Shown here: positions 55,238-64,000 of the stretch, one piece after another
How the letters are laid out: every line of letters starts with the position of its first letter
Position numbering within the stretch: the first letter of the stretch is position 1
Assembly (NCBI RefSeq): GCF_026191355.1
Contig: NZ_JAPHOQ010000003.1
Coordinates: forward strand, 242,589 to 306,588
Source of the DNA: Legionella sheltonii
GTDB taxonomy: Bacteria; Pseudomonadota; Gammaproteobacteria; Legionellales; Legionellaceae
Reading direction: 5' to 3'
DNA: 64,000 nucleotides
The notes under the pieces: model-generated
Seen by the model: only the letters and a program-made list of their open reading frames with translations
What the model was told of the DNA's origin: nothing
Database searches by the model: none
Position numbers and translations under genes: made by a program

Positions 55238-56128
55238 TTATACTCCCATCGTGTCGCGTGGATTAAAGGGCATTACCTGTGCCATCTTTTTATAGAGTTC
55301 TTTTGCCTCTTCAGTTGTTGGTGGCGGAGTAATAATTTTTAAAAGTACGTATTGATGTCCAGTGGTTGTACCCGGTAAGCCACGATTTTTCAATCTTAAT
55401 TTTTGTCCTCCTTGAGATGCCGGTGGAATTTTCAAATCGATTTTTCCTCCTAAAGTGGGAACCACTATTGTTGCGCCTAAAGCAGCTTCCCAAGGAGTTA
55501 CCGGTAGGGTGAGGTAGATATCACCATCCATTACGTCAAAAAGGGGATGCTTATCAACATCTATCGTTAAATAAATATCGCCACGAGGGCCTCCATGTAT
55601 GCCAGGTGCACCTTGTCCAGCCAAACGAATTTGTTGACCTGATTTTACTCCTGCGGGTATTTTCACTTTCAATGTTTGCATGGAGACTTGAGAATCGTGG
55701 GCAGTTGGAATCTGAATGTTTTTAACCGTTCCTGCAAATGCTTCTTCGAGGCTGATATTAATTTTTCCATGATAGTCCTGACCGGCCATTGGGTGCTGCC
55801 GATAACGGGAGTGTCCAAATAATGTCTCGAATAAGTCTTCATTTAATGGACCGCGATACACATGTTCCGAATCTTCTGGACTCCAATCATTACGTGCTCC
55901 TTGTTGATGGAACGCTTTATTTTTTCGAAACGCGTCATATTCTGCTCTTTTTACGGGGTCCCTTAAAACCTCATAAGCTTCTCCCATTTCTTTAAATTGC
56001 TCTTCAGCATTGGGTTCCTTACTTATATCAGGATGGTATTTGCGAGCCAGTTTTCGATAGGCCATCTTAATGTCTTTTTCAGTGGCATCTTCACTTACAC
56101 CCATTATTTTGTAATAGTCTTTATCCAT
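55238..56128 (-). CDS. cbpA: CbpA, DnaJ-like co-chaperone
   Basis: 296 residues. J-domain at 1-70 with HPD ([11 protein letters not shown]) and [11 protein letters not shown]-poor linker is followed by two C-terminal substrate-binding domains ([47 protein letters not shown]). No zinc finger, as expected for CbpA. It stimulates DnaK and binds curved DNA. Regulated by CbpM next to it. Confidence 0.95.
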   Translation of the reverse strand: MDKDYYKIMGVSEDATEKDIKMAYRKLARKYHPDISKEPNAEEQFKEMGEAYEVLRDPVKRAEYDAFRKNKAFHQQGARNDWSPEDSEHVYRGPLNEDLFETLFGHSRYRQHPMAGQDYHGKINISLEEAFAGTVKNIQIPTAHDSQVSMQTLKVKIPAGVKSGQQIRLAGQGAPGIHGGPRGDIYLTIDVDKHPLFDVMDGDIYLTLPVTPWEAALGATIVVPTLGGKIDLKIPPASQGGQKLRLKNRGLPGTTTGHQYVLLKIITPPPTTEEAKELYKKMAQVMPFNPRDTMGV

Positions 56129-56542
56129 GTTTTTATACTCAATTTAAAAATCATTTTTTATTTTAGCAACACGCATTTACCAGGGGTATCAGCAGAAGTG
56201 TTATTAAGCTTAGGGGGGGATACCATCTTACCTGACCAACCTTGAGCCAGGCAATCCACCATGACCCCTTTTCTATGTTCGACATTATTTAATGTTTGAG
56301 GAAATACATGGTTCCTCTTTTTTTGTGATGATTTGTTTCCTTTGATCGATATCATCCATTTTTTCATGGGCTTAGTCTTATCATCATTATTATAATAAAA
56401 TAGTATAGCCTCTTAGATATTTATTTGTATATTAATCAGTTAAAGTACATACTATTCACTTTACTTGAGTGTTTTTGCCATACTACGGCTTCACTCTTCC
56501 TAAGGCTGTAGAACTAAAATAAAGCGTTACGCTAAGTATGAA

Positions 56543-56597
56543 AGGGCTGTTTACAATTCGCCATTTTGGCCAAGATAGTTGAATTGAAAACAGCCCT
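56543..56597. repeat. 17-bp inverted repeat upstream of the BON gene
   Basis: Arms AGGGCTGTTTACAATTC (56543-56559) and GAATTGAAAACAGCCCT (56581-56597) pair at 16 of 17 positions around a 21-nt loop. It lies 31 nt before the BON gene start in a 499-nt gap (56129-56627) without a convincing gene. It could be an mRNA leader hairpin or a small mobile repeat; there is no T-run for a terminator. Confidence 0.6.
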
Positions 56598-56627
56598 AGA
56601 TTGTTTGAATCGATATTGGAGACATTT

Positions 56628-56951
56628 ATGCAAAAGTATTTATTTAATACGCTGGTTGTTTTTTTCTTTTTTTCTGTGGCGGGTTGTCAGTCCAATCAGG
56701 CAACTTCCAATATATTTAGACCGTTTACTCCTTCAATTGCTCAAGGCGCAAATTTGGCGCAAACAGTGCAAGAAGCCTTAATGCGTAATGATGAGCTAGC
56801 AATAGCCCATGTGCAGGTTCAAACAAGACAAGATGTTGTGATTCTTACTGGATATGTAAAGAAAATTCGTCAAAGTGATATTGCTGAACAAATAGCGCGC
56901 CAGGTTCCAGGCGTACGTGCAGTTGAAAATAATATAATTATTCGTCCCTAG
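56628..56951 (+). CDS. BON-domain lipoprotein
   Basis: 107 residues, ATG 56628 with GGAG upstream. Lipobox S-V-A-G-C at about 15-19. A single BON domain (about 45-105): IAHVQVQTRQDVVILTGYVKK, VPGVRAVENNIII. BON domains bind membranes or phospholipid; relatives such as OsmY and DolP help outer-membrane integrity. Gene stands alone. Confidence 0.85.
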   Translation: MQKYLFNTLVVFFFFSVAGCQSNQATSNIFRPFTPSIAQGANLAQTVQEALMRNDELAIAHVQVQTRQDVVILTGYVKKIRQSDIAEQIARQVPGVRAVENNIIIRP

Positions 56952-57016
56952 CTTAAATGTTCTCCATTTGTACTATATTTATAAAATAGGTTAAGTGTGT
57001 TCAAATGGAGAATAAA

Positions 57017-57457
57017 ATGGCTGACCTAATTCATAATGCATTGCCAATGCCGAGACGAAAAATTATCTATATCCATCCGGAAGACTCAGTTAAAAAAAGT
57101 ATTGATATGATGACGGAATATGATATAGGGGCATTGGTTGTAGTCGATAATGACAACCAGTTAATTGGTATCGTGAGTGAGCGTGATATAGTCCGGTCTT
57201 GTTTGCACAAGTGCATTAACCTGGAAAAGGGAAAAGTTTCTGATGTAGTCAATAAGGACATCACTATTCTTAGAACTAATGATGTTGTGGAAAAAGCCAT
57301 GCAGGCAATGACTGCAACAAAAAGAAGACATGTACTCGTTCGTGATGAAAGCGATGAGCTTATAGCTATTTTATCCATAGGTGATGTGCTTTATCATTTA
57401 TTGGAGGATAAGGCTAGAGTGATTGAGCAATTAGAAAATTACATTCATACCTATTAA
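57017..57457 (+). CDS. CBS-domain pair protein
   Basis: 146 residues; GGAG lies 7 nt before ATG 57017, which I prefer to ATG 57005. Two CBS domains: about 17-75 (PEDSVKKSIDMMTEYDIGALVVVDNDNQLIGIVSERDIV) and about 80-135. Such stand-alone pairs bind adenine nucleotides and sense energy state. Partner unknown. Confidence 0.88.
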   Translation: MADLIHNALPMPRRKIIYIHPEDSVKKSIDMMTEYDIGALVVVDNDNQLIGIVSERDIVRSCLHKCINLEKGKVSDVVNKDITILRTNDVVEKAMQAMTATKRRHVLVRDESDELIAILSIGDVLYHLLEDKARVIEQLENYIHTY

Positions 57458-57501
57458 CAGATTTTTTTTGGGGATGATATAGTATCTTTTTTAATGCACT
57501 T

Positions 57502-58671
57502 ATGACTCATATGAAAACAGTCTTCAAATTGCTGCTACTTCTGTTGATATTCAATGCGCCTTTGTGGGCTACTGAATTATCGACCAATTGGTATTCCCAA
57601 AGCCCTGATAACAAGGTTGTTATCAACATAGAATTATTTTTGTCCACCACCTGTCCCCATTGCCAAAAGGCTGATGCATTTTTTCGCGATATCGAATCAA
57701 AACATCCTGATTTCCATATTCAGCGGTATTATATCAATCAGGATAAAAATGCTTTAAGTCGTTTTTATCAATTATTGAGCGAACAGCAAATGGATGATTT
57801 TTCTGTTCCATCAATCTATTTTTGCAATTCACGATGGGTGGGCTTTACATCAGCAGAAACCACCGGTAAAGATTTATTGCATGCAATTAATTATTGTAAG
57901 CAGCAAATTGAAAAAAAAGGGACGTTAACCCCAGCCACTGTGAGTGCATTGCGACATTTGGCCAATGCTAATCGATTTATTACTGGATTAGTAGAAAAAC
58001 CGTCAAGGTTGCGGTTTACGATTACCCTGGCATTTATGGACTCCTTTAGCCCTTGTGCATTTTTTTGCTTCGCAGGATTTCTTGCTTTTCTTTTAATAGA
58101 AGCCCAGAAGAAAAAACAGCTTATCGCGAGTTTCCTGTTTATTTTTTCAGTAGCAATAGTCCATTACTTTCAACAGGTTTATACTAATGCGTTTTTTGAA
58201 TTGTTGCCATGGTTGCGTATTCCTGCTTTATTATTAGGAATAATAACTCTTTATTTTGCAATGCAATTTCTAAAAAAACAGGCTTCAGGAATTTTATATT
58301 TTTCATTGGCTTTTTTATTAGGATTGATTACTACAATTTATCAACAAACTTGTGTCATGAACTGGTCGACTATCTTTGAACAATGGTTAAATGATCAGCA
58401 GTTGATGAATTGGCAATCAAATATGTACCAATTGCTTTATCAAGGGGTGTATATACTTCCTTTAATTGTGATTTTATTGGCTTACTTGCTCTTACTTAAA
58501 ATAGAGCGTTTTGCTGCTTTACGAACAAAATTAACCAACATTGGCTTATTGTTTATGATCGCGATTGCTGTCAGTTTAATCGCATATCCCTATGTGTTGT
58601 CTTGCTTTGGAATATCCCTAGCGACGTTACTGATCTTGGTGATTTGCGGTTACTTTTTAAAATTGACTTGA
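57502..58671 (+). CDS. Thioredoxin-fold plus DsbD-like membrane protein
   Basis: 389 residues (ATG 57511 is an equally good start; neither has a clear site). Signal peptide to about residue 23. Periplasmic thioredoxin-like domain with CPHC at about 53-56 and cis-Pro SVPSIYF. The second half has about six membrane segments, with SFSPCAFFCFAGFLAFLL resembling the DsbD/CcdA Cys-Pro-Cys-like core and a second Cys in YQQTCVMNW. Suggests transfer of reducing power across the inner membrane to a built-in thioredoxin. Order of domains is the reverse of E. coli DsbD's membrane core then C-terminal thioredoxin. Confidence 0.72.
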   Translation: MTHMKTVFKLLLLLLIFNAPLWATELSTNWYSQSPDNKVVINIELFLSTTCPHCQKADAFFRDIESKHPDFHIQRYYINQDKNALSRFYQLLSEQQMDDFSVPSIYFCNSRWVGFTSAETTGKDLLHAINYCKQQIEKKGTLTPATVSALRHLANANRFITGLVEKPSRLRFTITLAFMDSFSPCAFFCFAGFLAFLLIEAQKKKQLIASFLFIFSVAIVHYFQQVYTNAFFELLPWLRIPALLLGIITLYFAMQFLKKQASGILYFSLAFLLGLITTIYQQTCVMNWSTIFEQWLNDQQLMNWQSNMYQLLYQGVYILPLIVILLAYLLLLKIERFAALRTKLTNIGLLFMIAIAVSLIAYPYVLSCFGISLATLLILVICGYFLKLT

Positions 58672-58745
58672 TCTTATTTTGATGATTTGGGATTATCATC
58701 TCTCTTTGTTTGTAATAGCTCAGGTCCTTATCCTAATGTTTATTC

Positions 58746-58863
58746 GAATGGACGGATTTGAATACAGGTTGCGAGAAAATTTTTCTAAGTAAGCTCAGCA
58801 TAGATCAGTATGCGAGCATGATTAGGAAAATATTCTTGCAACCGCTGCCAAATTCGACCGTTC
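58746..58863. repeat. Long imperfect inverted repeat upstream of lipA
   Basis: Left arm 58746-58786 and right arm 58824-58863 pair over about 40 nt with roughly three quarters of positions matching, including GGTTGC/GCAACC. It occupies most of the 237-nt gap and ends 45 nt before lipA. MITE-like element or a leader RNA structure. No coding potential. Confidence 0.55.
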
Positions 58864-58908
58864 TCTGATAGGGGCTGAGCACTTACCTTTGTTTTTTCAG
58901 GTGATAAC

Positions 58909-59898
58909 ATGAGTAAGCTCATTGATATTCCCGTTGTTGTAGAGAGCGGACAAAAATATAAAACATCTCATGGCGTAACAGCAATTAAAGATGGTGTAAA
59001 AGCAACTGGAGATGCTTATGAGCGCTTACCAAAGCCTAAATGGTTACGCGTGGTAAATCATACTACTCCCGCATATCACCAGGTAAAAGAGCAAGTGCAA
59101 AAACATCGTCTGTCTACTGTTTGTGAAGAAGCAAAATGCCCCAATATCTCTGAGTGTTGGTCTCATGGTACTGCCACAATCATGTTAATGGGGTCTGTTT
59201 GCACTCGTGCATGTCGTTTTTGTGCAGTAGACACGGGTAATCCTCATGGTTGGTTGGACGCACAAGAGCCAGAAAATACAGCAAATACTGTAGCATTAAT
59301 GAATCTAGATTATGTGGTTTTAACCTCAGTGAATAGAGATGACCTGCCTGATGGTGGCGCAAATCATTATGCGCGTACGATACGAGCAATTAAGCAAAGA
59401 TCTCCAAAAACTAAAGTAGAAGCATTAACTCCTGATTTCCAAGGCGTAGAAAGAGATATTGCCTTGTTACTGGATAGTGGTGTTGATGTATTTGCACAAA
59501 ATGTAGAAACGGTAGAGCGGTTGACTCATCCTGTTCGTGATAATAGAGCTGGTTACGCACAGACGTTAAATGTGCTCGCTTACGCTAAACGGTATCGACC
59601 TGATGTATTGACAAAAACGAGCTTGATGTTAGGTTTAGGTGAAACGGATGAAGAAATTGTGCAAACAATGGATGACTTACGAGCACATAATGTAGATATT
59701 CTTACTCTAGGGCAATACTTACAACCGACAAAAAACCATTTACCTATTGCGCGATATGTGACTCCTGAGGCTTTTGCTGAGTTAAGACAGATCGGATTGA
59801 AGAAAGGATTTTTCGAGGTAGCTTCTGGTCCTTTGGTTCGTTCAAGCTATCGTGCTGATAGGATCTTTAAGCAAGATAATTTGGGTTTAGATAATTAA
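58909..59898 (+). CDS. lipA: Lipoyl synthase
   Basis: 329 residues; AGGTGA lies before ATG 58909. Auxiliary cluster [13 protein letters not shown] and radical-SAM cluster CTRACRFC, with RSSYRAD at the C-terminus (Ser ligand of the auxiliary cluster). It inserts two sulphurs into octanoyl groups on lipoyl domains. lipB is not adjacent. Confidence 0.97.
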   Translation: MSKLIDIPVVVESGQKYKTSHGVTAIKDGVKATGDAYERLPKPKWLRVVNHTTPAYHQVKEQVQKHRLSTVCEEAKCPNISECWSHGTATIMLMGSVCTRACRFCAVDTGNPHGWLDAQEPENTANTVALMNLDYVVLTSVNRDDLPDGGANHYARTIRAIKQRSPKTKVEALTPDFQGVERDIALLLDSGVDVFAQNVETVERLTHPVRDNRAGYAQTLNVLAYAKRYRPDVLTKTSLMLGLGETDEEIVQTMDDLRAHNVDILTLGQYLQPTKNHLPIARYVTPEAFAELRQIGLKKGFFEVASGPLVRSSYRADRIFKQDNLGLDN

Positions 59899-59920
59899 TT
59901 TTATATTTTCGTTTTAGGTT

Positions 59921-59968
59921 CTGAATTTGATGTAGGTTGAGCCTTGGCCCAACCTACATCAAATTCAG
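59921..59968. terminator. 19-bp perfect hairpin between convergent genes
   Basis: Arms CTGAATTTGATGTAGGTTG (59921-59939) and its exact complement (59950-59968) around a 10-nt loop. It sits between lipA and the convergent gene at 59991, so it may stop transcription from both sides, though T-runs are short. The GTAGGTTG core also looks like a dispersed repeat. Confidence 0.65.
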
Positions 59969-59990
59969 CAGATAGTATCATTCTTCAAAT

Positions 59991-61508
59991 TTATACAGGC
60001 CTAAACGCCGTTACTCCCTCATTAGGAGTAGGAGCATATTGATGCAATTGGGTCTGTAAGAAACGAACCACTTTATCTGCTATCGCATGGCTATAAGCAA
60101 GTACTTTTTTATCCTCTTTAGGATGTTTAAGTATAATTTCTTCCAATTCAACAGTTAATTGTTCAGCCCATTCCTTGCACAAGTAAAAATCGCTATCCAC
60201 TACATTAGATAATGGAGCGATGTATTGGCCATGTGAGTTCCCTAATGTTTTATTTATTTGAATGATCGTTTCTTTAGCCACCTTAGTAGCAATATCAGGG
60301 ATTAACTCTTTTTTATTACTGCTTAGTTGCTTGTCTAATTGAAGGTGTAATAATGCTTGAAATGAATGAAAATCCATGATGACAGGTGCATTACTGCTTA
60401 ACTCATGATTGAGTTGCATGCTTAATTTAAGATTCGATTCTTCAACAATCCCGGATTGAATAATTAAATCAGCCATCTTCTTTAGCTTTTGTTTTATACC
60501 TTCAATGACTTCCATAGGCTGTTTGAGTACAAATTGACGAAAAGAAGTAATTTCAGGCAGAACTTTTTTTGCTTCTTTTTCGTTAAGTGCGAGCTCAGGG
60601 AATAATTCTGGGTTAATTAATATATTGAATTTCATTAACATTAACTCAGTACGTAAAGCACGGGCTTTTTCGCTTGCATATTGCTTTAATTTAGGATTTG
60701 ATTTCTCTAGTTCAGGTGTGTCAAATTCTGTTGGTTTATCATTAAATGTTCCATTAAGCATGGCTTCTAATACTGCATTTTGAAAATAAAGAAAAATTGA
60801 TTTTCTATTGGATGTAATTTCTTGAGCACACCAATTCATATAAATTGGATCAAGACTATCCAATAGTTTTCGAATTTCTTTAATGAGTTGTGATTTTAAA
60901 GGATAAAGGTGATGATTCTTTTCATACTGCACCATGGTATAAAAAGAGGCCACTGATTTTAGAAAAATGGCACCACGTGCTTTGGAGTCATTCCTCGTTT
61001 TTTCCTCGAAATAGACCTCATAGGCCACAGTATCTCCCCATAAGGATGAGCTGGCATGATCATCCTTTTTAATTAACTCATCTAAACTGATGCGACCATA
61101 CAAGGGAAGGTCGGCCATTGATGAGCTGCGTCTGCGTCTATCAGCTTGAGTATTAGAAGAGGACGTACTACTTTCAAGCGCTTTATCCTTTCTATATTGA
61201 AAAAAAATTGTCGGTTGTTTAGATATGGGGTTTTTGGATTGAACAATTTTTTCTTTTAACTCATTAAGGTGGTCTAAAGTTTGATAAGCGTCGGGAAAAG
61301 TTCTGACGTCTCTTATAATAATTGCCCCATCGTCAATAATGACGCCAGGATATTCATTGAACAAGTCGAGACTTATTTTGGGTTCAAATCGGGAATGAGT
61401 CCCTTTTTTAATACAATATAATAAGCAAGTAGCTTGATGGGTACTTTCATTCAATTCCCAAACTAAGGGGCTACCCTGAAAAGTAATATTTTGAAAATAA
61501 ATTTTCAT
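59991..61508 (-). CDS. Candidate Dot/Icm effector of unknown function
   Basis: 505 residues, no signal peptide or membrane segment. N-terminal beta-rich region (about 1-80) begins FQNITFQGSPLVWELN and includes IDDGAIIIRDVRTFPDAY. A Ser/Arg-rich disordered stretch (about 112-135, SSTSSS and RRRRSSS) precedes a mostly helical C-terminal part (about 160-490). Large, soluble, low similarity to known families, in a Legionella-like genome: the usual profile of a secreted effector. Not recognised by name. Confidence 0.7.
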   Translation of the reverse strand: MKIYFQNITFQGSPLVWELNESTHQATCLLYCIKKGTHSRFEPKISLDLFNEYPGVIIDDGAIIIRDVRTFPDAYQTLDHLNELKEKIVQSKNPISKQPTIFFQYRKDKALESSTSSSNTQADRRRRSSSMADLPLYGRISLDELIKKDDHASSSLWGDTVAYEVYFEEKTRNDSKARGAIFLKSVASFYTMVQYEKNHHLYPLKSQLIKEIRKLLDSLDPIYMNWCAQEITSNRKSIFLYFQNAVLEAMLNGTFNDKPTEFDTPELEKSNPKLKQYASEKARALRTELMLMKFNILINPELFPELALNEKEAKKVLPEITSFRQFVLKQPMEVIEGIKQKLKKMADLIIQSGIVEESNLKLSMQLNHELSSNAPVIMDFHSFQALLHLQLDKQLSSNKKELIPDIATKVAKETIIQINKTLGNSHGQYIAPLSNVVDSDFYLCKEWAEQLTVELEEIILKHPKEDKKVLAYSHAIADKVVRFLQTQLHQYAPTPNEGVTAFRPV

Positions 61509-61658
61509 ATAATCGTGGCACTCTGATCAAAGAAAGCATAGTACGAATTATGTCATGTGCAATCAAGTGCCATGTTTAATTTTCGATCGAAAATGGATCT
61601 TTTTGTGCGCAATAAAGTCCTTGTTGCCAAAATTAATACAGTAAAAAGCCAGTGCTAT

Positions 61659-63161
61659 TTAACCTAAAATTAACCCTCTTTTTCCCATTAATTTTTGTAA
61701 AATATACGCGAAAAGATACATCAGGGTGCCAAGCACTATGGCGGTTATCCCCAAAGCCAAATAATAATTTTTATAGTAAGGAAGGCTTTCTATGGCCGAG
61801 TGGACTGTGTTTGGAATTGCGACCCAGCCAGCAATTCTTCCTGAGATGGCATGTGCCAAAGAACTTGCCAGATACCATACACCCATGGCGAATGCGATTG
61901 AATTTTTGTCGCAATACAAGCCTACCATACTTAAGCCAATGGCACTCACCCATAATTCCGCAATTGAAATCAGAATATAGGTTAACGCAATGTAATTGCC
62001 GTTAATGATTCCATCTGAAGTAGTCGAGGCAGCAAATGCCATAACCAAAAGAGCAATTCCCGCAAGTGCTGTACCCGCCGCAAATTGGTAGGGAATAGTG
62101 AAATGAGGAAACAGTTTATAAAAACGAGGTAGCTGACTGCCTATAGCTAAGATAAGTAATGGATTCAGTATTTGATAATGAGCGGGGGAAACAGTGAGGC
62201 CAAATAAATTATGATCTGAATTATTTTCGGCAAATAAAATTAGGGTACTGTTCATTTGGTTATAGATAACAAAAAATACAACTGCTTCGATGATGAGTAG
62301 AAGAGCAATCATTTGTTTTTCTCGTACCCTTCCTTTAAGGGTTAATGTTTTTTTTAAAAACCAGGCAATTCCTATCCCACAACCCGAAGCTATGATTGTG
62401 CTCGCGACATAAACATGGGAATAGGCAAATAAAGTCAGTACATAAATGGTAGCGATGTAGGCAATTAAACGAAAAATACCTGACGTAGAGAGTTTGGATT
62501 GATCTTTTCCCCAAATAACATTCTCATAAATAGGGTAGCGTTTGGCAAAATTCAATGCAGCAATGGATTTACCAACAAACGCTAATGTAAGAATAGAAAG
62601 CGGACCATAACGGCTTTCAAATAGTAATGGCGCTATTAAAGTTGCTAATAATGCACCAACATTAATTGCGATGTAATAATAAGTCATCGCAGATTTTGCT
62701 TTAACCGCATTATCGGAATAAATATGGGAGACCATGCTTGAAGAGGTACCCATTAAAAGAGAATTGGTCGCAGGAACAAAAGCATAAGCCGCAATAAAAA
62801 AAGTATCTCCCAGAGTACTCACAGTATATCCGCTTATCATGATGAGCAAATAAGCAGTGGCTAACATGATGCTGCCAAGAAGAATGGATCGCCTAATTCC
62901 GACCACAGTATCCGCCATATAGCCACCAAGCATAGGCATTAGATAACCCATTGCATGAGCCACCCCAATAAAAGCATATGCTTTGGCTTGACTGTACCCT
63001 AAACCTTGAGACCATACAGGACGAGTTAAAAATAAAACCAATATGGTATTCAGTGCATATACCGAAAATTGGCTCCAAAAGGTAATATATATGATGTTAT
63101 TGGCTTGTTTTTGTCGCAGGGCCAATTCAGGCAAATAATTTTTCACTTCTTGAGAAATCAT
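61659..63161 (-). CDS. POT/PTR2-family proton-coupled peptide transporter
   Basis: 500 residues, about 12-14 membrane segments. FWSQFSVYALNTILVLFL near 28-45 (the POT E-x-x-E-R-F-x-Y-Y region is degenerate) and AMTYYYIAINVGALLATLIAPLL (PTR2 motif with Tyr and Asn-x-Gly) near 160. Imports di- or tripeptides with protons, useful for an amino-acid-using intracellular bacterium. Confidence 0.82.
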   Translation of the reverse strand: MISQEVKNYLPELALRQKQANNIIYITFWSQFSVYALNTILVLFLTRPVWSQGLGYSQAKAYAFIGVAHAMGYLMPMLGGYMADTVVGIRRSILLGSIMLATAYLLIMISGYTVSTLGDTFFIAAYAFVPATNSLLMGTSSSMVSHIYSDNAVKAKSAMTYYYIAINVGALLATLIAPLLFESRYGPLSILTLAFVGKSIAALNFAKRYPIYENVIWGKDQSKLSTSGIFRLIAYIATIYVLTLFAYSHVYVASTIIASGCGIGIAWFLKKTLTLKGRVREKQMIALLLIIEAVVFFVIYNQMNSTLILFAENNSDHNLFGLTVSPAHYQILNPLLILAIGSQLPRFYKLFPHFTIPYQFAAGTALAGIALLVMAFAASTTSDGIINGNYIALTYILISIAELWVSAIGLSMVGLYCDKNSIAFAMGVWYLASSLAHAISGRIAGWVAIPNTVHSAIESLPYYKNYYLALGITAIVLGTLMYLFAYILQKLMGKRGLILG

Positions 63162-63199
63162 TTTTCCTACCTCATCATCTTAAGATAATTATCAGATTA

Positions 63200-64000
63200 T
63201 CATTTTCTGGCAAGAACGACATCAATTATATGAGTATCATGATAGGGGAAGGTGAATATTTTGCTAAAAAGTCGTTTAAGTCTTTGAATTAAAAATATTT
63301 TGGGGAGCATCCTGATGGATAATGTGTTGAGAAACCAGGTGCCTTCAATACCAAAAAGCGCTAATTCATCAATATTATTCAGAGTTATAGGGATTTCCAA
63401 ACGTTGATGGGCAATTACTTCGAATTGATGTTGTTGGAATGCCTGCATCAATTCATTGTTGTTCGCCGCAACCGTAGTATTTTTTACAATGGATTTATAA
63501 TAATGACCAACAACACTGCTTAAGATGGAGTCTTCCGTAATAAATTCTGCAAGGCGCTGTTGTGCTACCGGAAATGAATCATAAGTTGTGGTAATCATTG
63601 AAAAGTGACCATTCGCTCGGGTCAGTAATTTAGCCTCATGAAATAAAACTTTAATCGGAATATAAGCATTAATAAAATGTGCTAGGATTAAATCTTGACT
63701 ATGAGGAGGTAAGAACTTATTGGCTTGTGCGGCACTACCTTCTATAGTAATCACTGGCAATGTTTCACGAGCTCGTTTTAACATTTCAGAGGAAACATCA
63801 ATGCCTGTAAACTCTGCTTGCGGCATTATCTGTTGTAGTTTTTTTAGAAAAGCACCATCACCAACACCCAAATCAAGAACTTTATAATGGGGTTTCATGC
63901 CCAAATAAAAGCGCTTCATTTGTTCAATGGCTACTTCATGACTCTGGCTAATTGCTCCAAAACGATTTGCCATAGCATAGTGTTCCGCGATGTCGTTGTA
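63200..64000 (-). CDS. Class I SAM-dependent methyltransferase, 5' end outside the window
   Basis: The frame is open to the window edge. ATG 63973 is possible, but the codons before it read Y-N-D-I-A-E-H-Y-A, a usual N-terminal pattern of this family, so the true start is probably beyond 64000. Motif I VLDLGVGDGAFL near 35-46 (from ATG 63973), FTGIDVSSEMLKRA (motif II) and DLILAHFINAYIP. A small-molecule or quinone-type methyltransferase; substrate unknown. Confidence 0.8.
   Translation of the reverse strand, partial: YNDIAEHYAMANRFGAISQSHEVAIEQMKRFYLGMKPHYKVLDLGVGDGAFLKKLQQIMPQAEFTGIDVSSEMLKRARETLPVITIEGSAAQANKFLPPHSQDLILAHFINAYIPIKVLFHEAKLLTRANGHFSMITTTYDSFPVAQQRLAEFITEDSILSSVVGHYYKSIVKNTTVAANNNELMQAFQQHQFEVIAHQRLEIPITLNNIDELALFGIEGTWFLNTLSIRMLPKIFLIQRLKRLFSKIFTFPYHDTHIIDVVLARK

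Noticed and set aside
56158..56367. 69-residue minus-strand frame upstream of cbpA
   Set aside because: No ribosome-binding site; segment LAQGWSGKM is not recognised. It might be a remnant but I cannot support it.
1..64000. CRISPR arrays or transposase genes
   Set aside because: No regularly spaced repeats and no transposase-like protein were seen.

Overview
The window looks like a Legionella chromosome (AT-rich, gammaproteobacterial gene set, mevalonate pathway, Mla-type lipid transport, candidate Dot/Icm effectors, lvr/tra mobile-element genes). The species cannot be fixed from the sequence. The left two thirds (1 to about 42720) are mobile DNA. The right third (about 42721-64000) is ordinary chromosome.

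Mobile part. Positions 1-25195 hold a near-complete F-type conjugation module in canonical order: lvrA (cut by the window edge), lvrB, csrT/lvrC, traA-L-E-K-B-V-C, trbI, traW-U, trbC, traN-F, trbB, traH-G, a small opposite-strand membrane protein, traD, and a 1981-residue traI with an extra C-terminal TOPRIM region. A two-gene Gabija anti-phage system (gajA, gajB) follows on the minus strand (25404-28914). Next come a 45-nt 3' fragment of a tRNA-Met gene with flanking short repeats (an old or alternative attachment site), a ribbon-helix-helix protein, and a stretch that looks like an F-like oriT, with a hairpin followed by a nic-like motif at 29840-29870.

Cargo at 30015-40405 is a minus-strand array (paired ABC transporters, aldo/keto reductase, acetyltransferase, NYN-LOTUS nuclease, MazG). 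Divergent from it lies the most notable locus: a 72-residue peptide with two 9-residue C-terminal repeats, followed after 8 nt by a tetrapyrrole-methylase-fold enzyme that carries the borosin N-methyltransferase signatures, then an MFS exporter and a convergent unknown gene. I read this as a split borosin RiPP cluster. The element ends with a CI-like repressor, two small regulators including an excisionase-like protein, and a tyrosine integrase next to an intact tRNA-Arg, the probable integration site.

Chromosomal part: tRNA-Arg and two tRNA-Lys; a GHMP kinase with mvaA (HMG-CoA reductase); a candidate effector; an MCE/Mla lipid-transport operon; pal-cpoB; mvaD and mevalonate kinase, which together with the first pair give a full mevalonate route; ftsB; cbpM-cbpA; a BON lipoprotein; a CBS protein; a thioredoxin/DsbD-like membrane protein; lipA; a second candidate effector; a POT transporter; and a methyltransferase cut by the right edge. 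Several inverted-repeat elements sit in the intergenic gaps.
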